Assembly: GCF_014705655.1 (NCBI RefSeq)
Contig: NZ_JACXIY010000016.1
Span: 1 to 64,000 of the forward strand
DNA from: Paenibacillus arenilitoris
GTDB taxonomy: Bacteria > Bacillota > Bacilli > Paenibacillales > Paenibacillaceae
Direction of reading: 5' to 3'
Length of the DNA stretch: 64,000 nt
Both the position numbers and the translations under genes were made by a program. A model generated the notes under the pieces. The model saw nothing but the letters and a program-made list of their open reading frames with translations. It ran no database searches and was not told the DNA's origin. Below are positions 53,981-62,078 of this stretch, piece by piece (the stretch's first letter is position 1; every line of letters begins with the position of its first letter).

Positions 53981-54649
53981 CTAACTCTGCTCCAGGCGCG
54001 CGAGCCGGCTTCCGAGCTGCTCTTGCCAGCTCGCGGCCAGTTCCTTGACCTCCAGCAATTCGCGGAGGCCCTTGACGTCGTTCTTATCGTTGTACATGAC
54101 GCGGTTCGCTTCGGCGATCGTCCTGCCCGCCGGATGCCTCTCGAGCAGCGTCAGGGTCTCTCCCGCCTTTACTTCCCCTTCGCGAAGCACGCGAAAATAA
54201 AAGCCCGTGTAGCCCTCCCGCTGAACATGCTGGGGCAGCTCCGGAAGCCCGTGCCTGAGCCCCAGCTTGAAGCAAGGCTGGCGAGGTTGGCTGACCTGCA
54301 GCAGCGCTTCGCCCGCTTCCACGACGTCGCCGATGCACAGGTCCTCCTCCGTCCAGTCCGACAACGTGAAGTTTTCGCCGAATGATCCGTATTCGAACGG
54401 GACGCGGTACTGCTCCTTCCAATACGGGTAGCGCCGTTCGAAATAAACGCATACCGCTTTGTCCGGACCGCCGTGATGGACCGTATCCCCCTGGCCGTCT
54501 CCCGCAAGCCCCGTAAAGGCAAGCGCGTGCGCGTCCGCCGAGGCATGCTTGAATATGCCCGTCAACACTTCCTTGGAGCCGTGCGCGACCGCCGCCGGCA
54601 TGCCGACGTTCAACGATACGATGCGCGCCGTTTTCATTATTCCGGACAT
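53981..54649 (-). CDS. MOSC domain protein (YiiM-like)
   Basis: 222 residues. GLAGDGQGDTVHHGGPDKAVC and GSFGENFTLSDW are MOSC motifs; QPRQPCFKLG holds the Cys. A C-terminal 3-alpha part follows (RTIAEANRVMYND). Probably handles molybdenum cofactor-bound sulfur or detoxifies N-hydroxylated compounds. First gene of a six-gene run to 48606. Confidence 0.88.
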   Translation of the reverse strand: MSGIMKTARIVSLNVGMPAAVAHGSKEVLTGIFKHASADAHALAFTGLAGDGQGDTVHHGGPDKAVCVYFERRYPYWKEQYRVPFEYGSFGENFTLSDWTEEDLCIGDVVEAGEALLQVSQPRQPCFKLGLRHGLPELPQHVQREGYTGFYFRVLREGEVKAGETLTLLERHPAGRTIAEANRVMYNDKNDVKGLRELLEVKELAASWQEQLGSRLARLEQS

Positions 54650-54710
54650 GGCCTGTCCGCCTCCTTCCCATTCTCTTTATTTGACTATTATAATCTTGGG
54701 AGGGAGAAGA

Positions 54711-54856
54711 TGGCAAAGAAAATTAATGACATGAACGATTTTGGCGACGAGCCCGCATTCGACACGTTCCCTCTTCTCTCGGCCCGCTTTTGTCGAATTG
54801 GTCTCTTTCGTGTAGCATATTGCGCTTCCCCGGGAAATTTTTTCGGAATAGTTTGA
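54711..54856 (+). CDS. Possible 48-residue small protein
   Basis: ATG at 54711 behind GGGAGGGAGAAG, with TATAAT at 54689-54694 only 16 bases before the start. Begins MAKKINDMNDFGDEPAFDTF, which looks coding; the second half looks less so. No known family. Confidence 0.35.
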
Positions 54857-55108
54857 CTATTTCCTATATTGGACCGTATTATTTCCCGCCCGATCCTCCT
54901 GCATAGTTTCCCTTTGCTCCGAAAATAGAACGGTTGACTGCTTATGTATGCAATTGACGAAACCCCGCGGATGGCGGCCAAGCGTAAACGGCTGACGCTA
55001 CGCACGAACCGCTAGCTGCATCTTGCGCAGCTCGGTTCTGTGCCGTCTTTGGCGGCATAAACTCGTTTCGCGATGAAAGATAAGCTAATTTATAAGTGCA
55101 AAACTTAT
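54857..55108. other. Non-coding stretch
   Basis: No ORF with a ribosome site. Contains the palindrome-rich string AGCTGCATCTTGCGCAGCT near 55015. Nothing else recognised. Confidence 0.4.
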
Positions 55109-55135
55109 AAAAAAAGCCCGCACCACTCCGGTGCG
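55109..55135 (-). terminator. Terminator of the membrane receiver gene
   Basis: CGCACC/GGTGCG stem with a 5-base loop, followed on the minus strand by GGGCTTTTTTT, 20 bases past the stop codon. Confidence 0.82.
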
Positions 55136-55154
55136 AACCCGTCTTGCGGTTCGT

Positions 55155-55757
55155 TCAAGTCGTAATTTCAAAACGCCGCTCCAGCTGCTTCAGCACGGCC
55201 TCTCTAAGCTCTTCGACGTCAAACGGCTTTGAAATGAGGCGGTTGACGCCAAGCCGCACCGCTTCCTCCATCTCGGACGGCTCGACATACGCGCTCATGA
55301 GAATGACCGGAACGTCCGGATGCCGTCTTCTGATCTCCCGCAGCACCTCGATGCCGTCCATATCGGGCAGCTTCAGGTCCAGCAGCACGCAATCGATGGC
55401 GTGCTCGTTCATCAGGCGCAACGCGGTTCCCCCGCGTTCGGCCGCATAGACGTCGGCGCCAAGCGCGGAGAACAACTCATTGAGCAGCATCCGGATCGCG
55501 GGTTGGTCGTCCACGACCAGGATTCCGGCGTGCACGCCGAAGGTCAAGTCGGCGGCGTCGGCATGATCCGCCTTGGCCGGCGCTCCCGAGGAACGGGCCG
55601 AAAAAGCATGTACGACGGTTGCGGAATTCGGGTTCGCGGACCGTGCCTTCGGCTCCGTCTCCCGGATGCGCCGCCGTTCCTTGCCGCGCTTCCGGTATAC
55701 AACGATGGAGACGGCAAGCAGCGCGGCTGCCGCTGCGAAAACAACATATTCGATCAT
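55155..55757 (-). CDS. Membrane-anchored response regulator receiver (no output domain)
   Basis: 200 residues. One N-terminal helix (3-20) followed by a basic stretch, a linker of about 50 residues and a complete receiver domain: acidic pair in VVDDQP, Asp127 (VLLDLKLPDMDG), Ser/Thr at LMSAYV, KPFDVEEL lysine. Nothing follows the receiver. Perhaps a phosphate relay or sink at the membrane. Last gene of an operon with ABC ATPase, GNAT and DUF3298 genes. Confidence 0.82.
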   Translation of the reverse strand: MIEYVVFAAAAALLAVSIVVYRKRGKERRRIRETEPKARSANPNSATVVHAFSARSSGAPAKADHADAADLTFGVHAGILVVDDQPAIRMLLNELFSALGADVYAAERGGTALRLMNEHAIDCVLLDLKLPDMDGIEVLREIRRRHPDVPVILMSAYVEPSEMEEAVRLGVNRLISKPFDVEELREAVLKQLERRFEITT

Positions 55758-55818
55758 GGCGTCGTCTCCTTATGGGTATGCGGTCGTGACCATTCGGCCG
55801 GTACGGCGCCAAGAGCGG

Positions 55819-56430
55819 CTAATCGTTAACGATCATCGGTCCGAGCGGACCTTCTTCATTAATCATGTCCTGCAGCTCGAATACCGAAATCGGAAAATAA
55901 GCAAATCCGAACACGTAGGGCGTCAGCTCATACAGCTGAAAATAAATGACGAGCGATCGGTCCGCCACGTAATAATCCTGATCCGGCCGGATCGTTCGGA
56001 ACGGCTCCAGCGTATCGATCTTCCTCGCTTTGATTTGCGCACCGACGATGGCGTTGATTCGCGCAACGTATCCCGAGCCCGGCTTGAACAGCTGCCTGAG
56101 CGAATAATCCTGACCCGTCGATTGCTTGAACGTCAGCGAATGCTGAAGCGTCAGCCCGTGCGCCCCGCCGGTGTACGCGTAATTAAATAACGACAGGCTC
56201 AAGTAATCCTTCTCGTTCGTCTTCTGTTCGAAGTAGCCCAGCATTTCGGCCCTCGGATCGTCCAGGGAGCCTTGGCTGTTCACGAGATGCTGTACGGCTT
56301 CATGAATTTTTTGATTGATCCGGCGATCGGAAGCGTCGCTCGGTCCGCGGCTGATATGCGGCAAATACAACTCGGCCTTCGGGAAACCCGTTTTGACGGT
56401 TTGAACGACGACAGGCGATTGAAATGGCAT
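55819..56430 (-). CDS. DUF3298/RsiV-like extracellular-type domain protein without signal peptide
   Basis: 203 residues. NEKDYLSLSLFNYAYTGGAHGLTLQHSLTF and the ELTPYVFGFAYFPIS end match the DUF4163/DUF3298 pair. In RsiV this domain binds lysozyme; here no membrane or anti-sigma part is present. Function unknown. 18 bp after the GNAT gene. Confidence 0.78.
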   Translation of the reverse strand: MPFQSPVVVQTVKTGFPKAELYLPHISRGPSDASDRRINQKIHEAVQHLVNSQGSLDDPRAEMLGYFEQKTNEKDYLSLSLFNYAYTGGAHGLTLQHSLTFKQSTGQDYSLRQLFKPGSGYVARINAIVGAQIKARKIDTLEPFRTIRPDQDYYVADRSLVIYFQLYELTPYVFGFAYFPISVFELQDMINEEGPLGPMIVND

Positions 56431-56448
56431 GCTGAAGGCACCTTCCCA

Positions 56449-56961
56449 TTAAGTAAGATGCTCCATTGTATGCAGCCTCCTGCTCATTTCATGCCATTCG
56501 ATGCCGCCGTGCGTCGAGGAGGATACGCCATGCCGTTCGAACCGCTCCGCTTCATAGAACGGAATGAGATGCTTCTCGCACATGAGGATCATGCCGCGAA
56601 TGCCGCTTGCTTCGCATTGCCGCACCAGCCGTCTCAGCAGCAAGGTTCCGATGCCTCTCCTTCGGTATTCGGGATTCACGGCAACCGTCAGCACGCAAAA
56701 GTTGACGCCGCGCGCATCGTCCGCCTGCTCGCCCTTCATTTCGTCGCCGCAGGACGACTGCGAGGTCCGAATGCCGTTCGCGATGCCGACCAGCTCGCCG
56801 CCCGACCACGCCGACCAGAAAAAATCCCCGAATCGGAGGAAGCGATGCCGGAAGCCTTCCGGCGTCGCGGCCGCCTCCGGGGCGTAGCAGCGCCTCTCCA
56901 GCGCGATCGCGGCGTCCAGCTCGTCCTCCGCGATGGGCCGAAGCTCGAAATCGCCGCTCAC
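56449..56961 (-). CDS. GNAT family N-acetyltransferase
   Basis: 170 residues. VAVNPEYRRRGIGTLLLRRLV is the acetyl-CoA loop; an N-terminal LRPIAEDELDAAIALERRCY is typical of the RimI-like branch. Substrate unknown. Overlaps the ABC ATPase gene by 4 bp. Confidence 0.85.
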   Translation of the reverse strand: MSGDFELRPIAEDELDAAIALERRCYAPEAAATPEGFRHRFLRFGDFFWSAWSGGELVGIANGIRTSQSSCGDEMKGEQADDARGVNFCVLTVAVNPEYRRRGIGTLLLRRLVRQCEASGIRGMILMCEKHLIPFYEAERFERHGVSSSTHGGIEWHEMSRRLHTMEHLT

Positions 56962-57683
56962 AGCATCGCCTTCTCGCGCTCGGTGAGCCGCCGGCCCCTA
57001 ATGTCGATAACAAGCTTCCCGCCGTTTAGGCCGAGAATCCGGTCGGCGAACCGCTCCGCCCAGTCGCCTTGGTGCATGACCGCGATGACGATAACCCCTT
57101 GCTCGCGGCATAGCGCTTTCAAATCGCTCAGCACCTGATCCGCCGTATGAGGATCGAGGCCAGATACCGGTTCATCGGCCGCGATAACTTTCGCGCCGTG
57201 CACGAGCGCCCTCGCGATGGCCATCCGCTGCTTCTCCCCGCCGCTCAGCGTGCTTGCCTTCTGATGGGCTTTATCGATCAGTCCGCGTTTTTCGATCATA
57301 TCCATGGCGCCCATATAATCGTCGTTCCGGACCATGCCCGTCCATCTGCGCCAGGCCGGCGTCTGCGAGACGGAGCCGATAATGACGTTTTTCAGTCCGG
57401 TTTTGTTCGGGAACAGGAAAGGCTTTTCTTCCACGTAGGCGACTTCCCGCTTCACCTTCATCTTGCCCTTCAGCCCTTCCTTGAACACGTCCTTGCCGTC
57501 GAATTGATAGGTGCCCGAGCTCCAATTCTCCTGCAAAGCCAGGCAGCGAAGCAGCATCGACTTCCCGCTTCCGCTCTCCCCCTTGATGGCGATAAAATCG
57601 CCCGGATACGCTTCGAAGCTAATATCGTCGAGCACCTTCGGCCCGCCGGGAATACGTTTGGTCAACCCTTTGATTCTGATCAT
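56958..57683 (-). CDS. ABC transporter ATP-binding protein, PhnC-like, with no permease nearby
   Basis: 241 residues from ATG at 57683 behind GGAGCGCGG. Walker A GESGSGKSM, signature LSGGEKQRM, Walker B KVIAADEPVSGLDP. The position-10 start MIRIKGLTKR fits phosphonate-type ATPases. No permease or binding protein gene is in the window, so partner unknown. Confidence 0.85.
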   Translation of the reverse strand: MIRIKGLTKRIPGGPKVLDDISFEAYPGDFIAIKGESGSGKSMLLRCLALQENWSSGTYQFDGKDVFKEGLKGKMKVKREVAYVEEKPFLFPNKTGLKNVIIGSVSQTPAWRRWTGMVRNDDYMGAMDMIEKRGLIDKAHQKASTLSGGEKQRMAIARALVHGAKVIAADEPVSGLDPHTADQVLSDLKALCREQGVIVIAVMHQGDWAERFADRILGLNGGKLVIDIRGRRLTEREKAML

Positions 57684-57749
57684 CTTCCGCGCTCCTTCTG
57701 TTAGCAGCAATCGTTTCTATGAATCTAGTTTACGTTAAACAAAAAACAG

Positions 57750-57798
57750 TTTCCATACGAACAAATGTTTGGTATAATGGGAACAAGAACAAATGTTC
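57750..57798 (+). promoter_or_regulatory. Promoter with two LexA (SOS) boxes
   Basis: -35 TTTCCA (57750-57755), 17-bp spacer, -10 TATAAT (57773-57778). CGAACAAATGTTTG (57758-57771) lies within the spacer and GAACAAATGTTC (57787-57798) at the start point; both fit the Firmicute LexA consensus GAAC-N4-GTTC, the second perfectly. Strong SOS control of 57843 is predicted. Confidence 0.88.
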
Positions 57799-57842
57799 CT
57801 GTAATCGGACCAATTAAACCTTTTGAAGGAGGCTAGATCACC

Positions 57843-58067
57843 ATGAAAAACACTTGCGAAAATTTCCGTTTTGTAGAGGAAGGACGTTTCGAACGCGATT
57901 TGACGTTTAAGTTTTACGCCGACGGACGGCTTGTCATTGTCGACAATATTGCCGAGGAGGTGATCTCCCCGAAGGATTTAAGAGGGAAGAGCAGAGACTT
58001 CTACGTTCGCAAGCGGATCGCGTTCATTAAGAACAAGCTGATCGCCTCCCAACTCAAATACGCCTAG
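57843..58067 (+). CDS. 74-residue SOS-regulated protein of unknown function
   Basis: ATG at 57843 behind AAGGAGGCTAGATCACC. Basic, soluble; contains FKFYADGRLVIVDNIAEEVISPKD and ends KNKLIASQLKYA. No signal peptide, helix or known DNA-binding motif. Downstream of two LexA boxes and separate from all neighbours, so a dedicated DNA-damage response gene. I know no family for it. Confidence 0.75.
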   Translation: MKNTCENFRFVEEGRFERDLTFKFYADGRLVIVDNIAEEVISPKDLRGKSRDFYVRKRIAFIKNKLIASQLKYA

Positions 58068-58078
58068 CCGCATTTTCG

Positions 58079-58105
58079 GGGGAAGGGAGCTCTCCTTCCC
58101 CTTTC
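58079..58105 (+). terminator. Weak terminator after the SOS gene
   Basis: GGGGAAGG and CCTTCCCC pair around GAGCTCT, followed by TTTC, 11 bases past the stop codon. Confidence 0.55.
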
Positions 58106-58118
58106 ATTGCCTTCCGTA

Positions 58119-58256
58119 TTAAGGAAGCTGCTTATTGATCCGGTTTAAGCTTGGCGGCCGTTTGGCGAATTTCTCGGTTTTCAACGTCGCCGTATGCTCG
58201 CGCAAGCTCGTATGCATCCGATGGTCCTCCGCTTTGTCCATTCTGTTCCCTGCCAT
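58119..58256 (-). CDS. 45-residue basic small protein
   Basis: ATG at 58256 behind a strong GGGAGGTGATGATC. Starts MAGNRMDKAEDHRMHTSLRE and ends PPSLNRINKQLP. Charged and His/Lys-rich, without a helix span. Convergent with the SOS gene. No family recognised; it may be a sporulation-type small protein, which is only a guess. Confidence 0.5.
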   Translation of the reverse strand: MAGNRMDKAEDHRMHTSLREHTATLKTEKFAKRPPSLNRINKQLP

Positions 58257-58396
58257 GATCATCACCTCCCTACTCATTATGCGACAACAATTGGTTAACT
58301 ATGTAAATTTCGAATTTCCCGCGCTTGTTACGTTGACTCTGACCTTCCATTGCGGTAGATTGATCATACGGTTCAACATCCGCAAAGGAGACATCG

Positions 58397-59134
58397 ATGA
58401 TGAAGCAGCAGATCCTATTCGACTTGGACGATACATTAATTCACTGCAATAAATATTTCTACCTGGTGATCGATCAATTCATCGATTCCATGACGACCTG
58501 GTTTGCCGGGCACTCGCTCGTCACCCCGCAAGCGGTACGGGATAAGCAGATGGAAATCGACATCGCCTGCGTAGCCGTGTCCGGCTTCAAGAGCGAGCAC
58601 TTTCCGCAATCGTTCGTCGATACGTACGCTTACTTCTCCCACTTAACCGGGCGCAAGCGTGCCCCGTCCGAGGAAAGCTTCCTCTGGAAGCTCGGACTTA
58701 GCGTATACGAGCATGACACGGAGCCTTATCCGAACATGGAGCAGACGTTGTTTGCTTTGGCGGACGCCGGTCACGAGCTGCATTTGTACACGGGCGGCGA
58801 GCTTCCGATCCAGCGCCGCAAGATCGAGCGCTTGAAATTGGAACGCTATTTCGACACCCGGATCTACATTCGCCGATTGAAAAATAACGACGCGCTGGAA
58901 GGCATTTTGTCGGCCGGAAGTTTCGATCGCGGCCGTACCTGGATGATCGGCAATTCCATCCGTACCGACGTTGTGCCGGCGTTAACGGCTGGCATTCACG
59001 CGATCCACATGCGCGCCCAAACCGAGTGGCAATACAATGTCGTTCAAATCGACGTCGAGCCGAAGGGCGCCTTCTTCACGCTCGACCATTTGAAGGAAGT
59101 GCCCGAGACGATCCGCCGGTATGTGTACCGGTAA
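58397..59134 (+). CDS. HAD-superfamily hydrolase
   Basis: 245 residues. FDLDDTLIH holds the nucleophile Asp and motif I; LYTGGE is motif II, and WMIGNSIRTDV motif IV. ATG at 58397 (or 58400) behind AAAGGAGACATCG. A phosphatase of unknown substrate. Alone on its transcript. Confidence 0.85.
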   Translation: MMKQQILFDLDDTLIHCNKYFYLVIDQFIDSMTTWFAGHSLVTPQAVRDKQMEIDIACVAVSGFKSEHFPQSFVDTYAYFSHLTGRKRAPSEESFLWKLGLSVYEHDTEPYPNMEQTLFALADAGHELHLYTGGELPIQRRKIERLKLERYFDTRIYIRRLKNNDALEGILSAGSFDRGRTWMIGNSIRTDVVPALTAGIHAIHMRAQTEWQYNVVQIDVEPKGAFFTLDHLKEVPETIRRYVYR

Positions 59135-59150
59135 CGCTCCCGATAACGCG

Positions 59151-59196
59151 AATAGACCCGAACCGCTCTTGCAGCCAAGAGCGGTTCGGGTCTATT
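59151..59196. terminator. Bidirectional terminator between HAD gene and topB
   Basis: A perfect 21-bp stem (AATAGACCCGAACCGCTCTTG and complement) with a 4-base loop; T-run on the plus side. Confidence 0.92.
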
Positions 59197-59212
59197 TGTT
59201 ATTCGCATGCGA

Positions 59213-61447
59213 TCAGGTTTCGATTCCAAGCTCGCCGTTGTCTATATTTCTTAAGACCAGCTTGCCTTCCGTCTCCGTGCCGTCCTCAAGACGAAGCTTC
59301 AGCTTCGCGGTTTTCCCCTTTTCCACGAGCGCTTTGACCTGCGTATTCGTCAAGCTTCTCCCGAAGCTATCCTTCCATATGACGAATTTGCAGCCTTCCT
59401 TGTAGTGCGAGCAGCCGTAGCCTTTGCGTCCCATGAAGATGGAGCCGCCGCATCCGATCCTCGGACATGCCGCTATGACAGCGGAACTGCTTGCGGACGG
59501 TGCTGCCGTTCCATCCGGCTTCGGCTTGGCCGCACGGCTGCGGGAAACGGCCGCTTTCCGGGTTGTCCCTTTGCTAGCCGGCGCCGAGGACGGATCGCTT
59601 TCGAACGAGGTTTTGGCCGCGCGGGATTGCACGCGTACTTTATCGACGATCATCGTCGCGAATTTTTTGACGTTCTCCATAAACTGCGCGTTGGAAGCGG
59701 TCCCTCTCGATATTTCGTTTAACCGTCTTTCCCATAATCCGGTCATCTCCGGCGAGGTGAGCAGGTCGATGCCCGCTCCCCGGATCAATTCGATCGCCGT
59801 TCGGCCCTTTTGGGTGACGACGATTTTTTTCCCTTGCATGTCCACGTAGCCGACGTTTTTGAGCCGTTCGATCGTCGCGGCCCGCGTAGCGGGCGTACCG
59901 AGGCCCGAGTCCTTCATCGCTTCGCGAAGTTCCTCGTCCTCGATCTGCTTGCCGGCGCTCTCCATCGCCTTCAGCAGCGTCCCTTCCGTATAATGCTTAG
60001 GCGGCTGCGTATCCTTCTCCTTAACGACCGCATCCGAGCACGTGACGCCTTCGCCCGGATTGACGGAGAACGGCTCGCTAACTTCGATTTCTTCTTCGCC
60101 GGACTCGTCCGTTTCCTTGCCCTTCGACTTTGCTTTGTCCTTCTTCTGATCGGCGTAGATGACCTTCCAGCCCAGACTGAGCAGCTCCTTGACCGTCGTT
60201 TTGAACGTTTCGTTCTCCACTTCCGTCATGACCGAATGCACCTTGTACTCGGCAGCGGGATAGAACTGCGACAGAAATCGTCTGACGATCAGATCGTAAA
60301 GCTTCTGTTCGTCAGCGCTTAGCCCGCCCGCCTTGCGGTTGGTAGGCAGGATCGCGTGATGGTCCTCGACCTTCGCCGGATTGCAAATGAACTTGTTGCC
60401 TTTATGGACGAGGCCGCGGTTCGCTCCTTGAACCCATTCGTTATAGGCGGTGCCCTGCAGCGCATTTAACGTCTTGTGCATTTCCGGAATATTTTGCTCG
60501 GTTACATAGTTTGAATTCGTCCGCGGATACGAGATCACTTTATGCTTCTCGTACAGCGCCTGCGCCGTGTCGAGCGTTTTTTTCGCGGAAAAGCCGTACT
60601 TGCCGTTCGCGTCGCGCTGCAGCAAGGTCAAATCGTACAGCTTGAAGGGATACTCCTTCGTCTCCTTCGCTTCGTAGGAAGCGATCCGGCCCGGCTTGCC
60701 CTTCACTTTGGCCGCCAGCTCGTCCGCCTTCGCCTTATCGGTCATCCGCTCGCCCTGCCACATCCCGCGATAAGTCGTCCCGTCCTGCTTGAAATGCCCT
60801 TCCAGCTCGAAAAACTTCAGCGACGAGAACGCTTCGATCTGCTTCTGCCGGTCATAGATCAGCGCGAGCACGGGGGTCTGGACCCGGCCGACCGAGAGCA
60901 GCACGTTATGCTTGGTCGTAAAAGCGCGCGATCCGTTCATGCCGATCAGCCAATCCGCTTCGCTGCGCGCCGTGGCAGCTTTGGTCAAATTGTCGTAATC
61001 CGATCCGTCCTTCAGCTCGGCAAAGCCTTTGCGGATCGTCTCCGGCGTCAAATCGGAAATCCAGAGCCGCTTGACCGGCTGACTCAGCTTCAAATGCCGC
61101 TGGATGAGCGAGAAAATATATTGGCCCTCTCGCCCGGCGTCGCAGGAATTGACGAGCAGATTGCTCCGCTTGGCCAGCTCGCCAATCACCTTTAGCTGAT
61201 CGATCGTTTTTCGGTTCGGAACGAGCTTGAACCGATCGGGTATGATAGGAAGATCGTTAATATTCCATTTCTTGTAGCGGTCGTCGTAGGCGTCGGGCTC
61301 CGCGAGCCCGATTAGATGCCCGATCGCCCACGTGATAATGTAATGCTCTCCTTCAATGTAGGAGCGGTGATTTTTTGCTTTCGGATCGATTGCGGCTGCT
61401 ATGTTTCTTCCCATATCCGGTTTTTCCGCAATGACTAATGTCTTCAA
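59213..61447 (-). CDS. topB: DNA topoisomerase III
   Basis: 744 residues. Toprim domain with VIAEKPDMGR and NSCDAGREGQ; active-site Tyr in ISYPRTNSNYV; LGTPATRAATIERL motif; a C-terminal zinc ribbon (CPRIGCGG, CSHYKEGC) joined by a Ser/Lys/Pro-rich linker. It relaxes and decatenates DNA. Full length for the family. Begins ATG at 61447. Confidence 0.96.
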   Translation of the reverse strand: MKTLVIAEKPDMGRNIAAAIDPKAKNHRSYIEGEHYIITWAIGHLIGLAEPDAYDDRYKKWNINDLPIIPDRFKLVPNRKTIDQLKVIGELAKRSNLLVNSCDAGREGQYIFSLIQRHLKLSQPVKRLWISDLTPETIRKGFAELKDGSDYDNLTKAATARSEADWLIGMNGSRAFTTKHNVLLSVGRVQTPVLALIYDRQKQIEAFSSLKFFELEGHFKQDGTTYRGMWQGERMTDKAKADELAAKVKGKPGRIASYEAKETKEYPFKLYDLTLLQRDANGKYGFSAKKTLDTAQALYEKHKVISYPRTNSNYVTEQNIPEMHKTLNALQGTAYNEWVQGANRGLVHKGNKFICNPAKVEDHHAILPTNRKAGGLSADEQKLYDLIVRRFLSQFYPAAEYKVHSVMTEVENETFKTTVKELLSLGWKVIYADQKKDKAKSKGKETDESGEEEIEVSEPFSVNPGEGVTCSDAVVKEKDTQPPKHYTEGTLLKAMESAGKQIEDEELREAMKDSGLGTPATRAATIERLKNVGYVDMQGKKIVVTQKGRTAIELIRGAGIDLLTSPEMTGLWERRLNEISRGTASNAQFMENVKKFATMIVDKVRVQSRAAKTSFESDPSSAPASKGTTRKAAVSRSRAAKPKPDGTAAPSASSSAVIAACPRIGCGGSIFMGRKGYGCSHYKEGCKFVIWKDSFGRSLTNTQVKALVEKGKTAKLKLRLEDGTETEGKLVLRNIDNGELGIET

Positions 61448-61648
61448 AAGATAATCGCCCCTTCATCGCATGCTGTACCTTATTCTCTCGTCGAATCGTT
61501 CTCTATATAGTTCTTCATCGAGAAATCGAGCGGACTCCTTCCGCCAACTTCGATCCCGGGCGTACTTGCGGTTGATTCAGGTGTACGCGTAAACGTCCGC
61601 CGGCCGAAACAAACGCGTTATCTCACACCGATTTTACCACAACTTTCC

Positions 61649-61969
61649 TTATTGCGGGGAGCTTAGATTCCGAATCGCCGATTGAATCGCAGACTGATTT
61701 ATATAGGAAGCGATTTGTTCCTTCTCCCCTGCCGTAAATTGATATTCGCAGTCGCATTCCTCGTCCTGGGGAACCATTTGAACGATCGTGCCGTCCAGCG
61801 TGCAAATGACCAGGGCGGTGAAATCGATAAGATCCGTCGGTTCTTCCGATCCGGGCGCCAGCTCGAAGCGAAGCGCAATATCGATCCATTGATCGTCTCT
61901 CCGCTCGATGACGGGCCGAAACGACTCGAACCGAAGCTCCGTCACGCGGTCAAGTCCATATTTAATCAA
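61649..61969 (-). CDS. Conserved hypothetical protein, 106 residues
   Basis: TTG start at 61969 after GGAGGAGAGCGCGA. Soluble; middle LIDFTALVICTLDGTIVQMVPQDEECDCEYQFTAGEKEQI. No known family. Lies downstream of gltD but after its terminator. Confidence 0.6.
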   Translation of the reverse strand: MIKYGLDRVTELRFESFRPVIERRDDQWIDIALRFELAPGSEEPTDLIDFTALVICTLDGTIVQMVPQDEECDCEYQFTAGEKEQIASYINQSAIQSAIRNLSSPQ

Positions 61970-62024
61970 TCGCGCTCTCCTCCTCTAAAGTCGATATACT
62001 CCAGCCAATTTGTGGGCCTCAGCA

Positions 62025-62047
62025 AGAAAAGCGCCCGCAGGCGCTTC
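62025..62047 (-). terminator. Terminator of gltD
   Basis: AAGCGCC/GGCGCTT stem with a 4-base loop and TTTC on the minus strand, 32 bases past the stop. Confidence 0.7.
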
Positions 62048-62078
62048 TCAGCTACGTCGATGTCGCTCGTTCCGGTGC

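Noticed and set aside
54971..55080. Possible structured RNA or riboswitch before the receiver terminator
   Set aside because: Short palindromes only; no conserved aptamer blocks I know and no gene it could control in that position.
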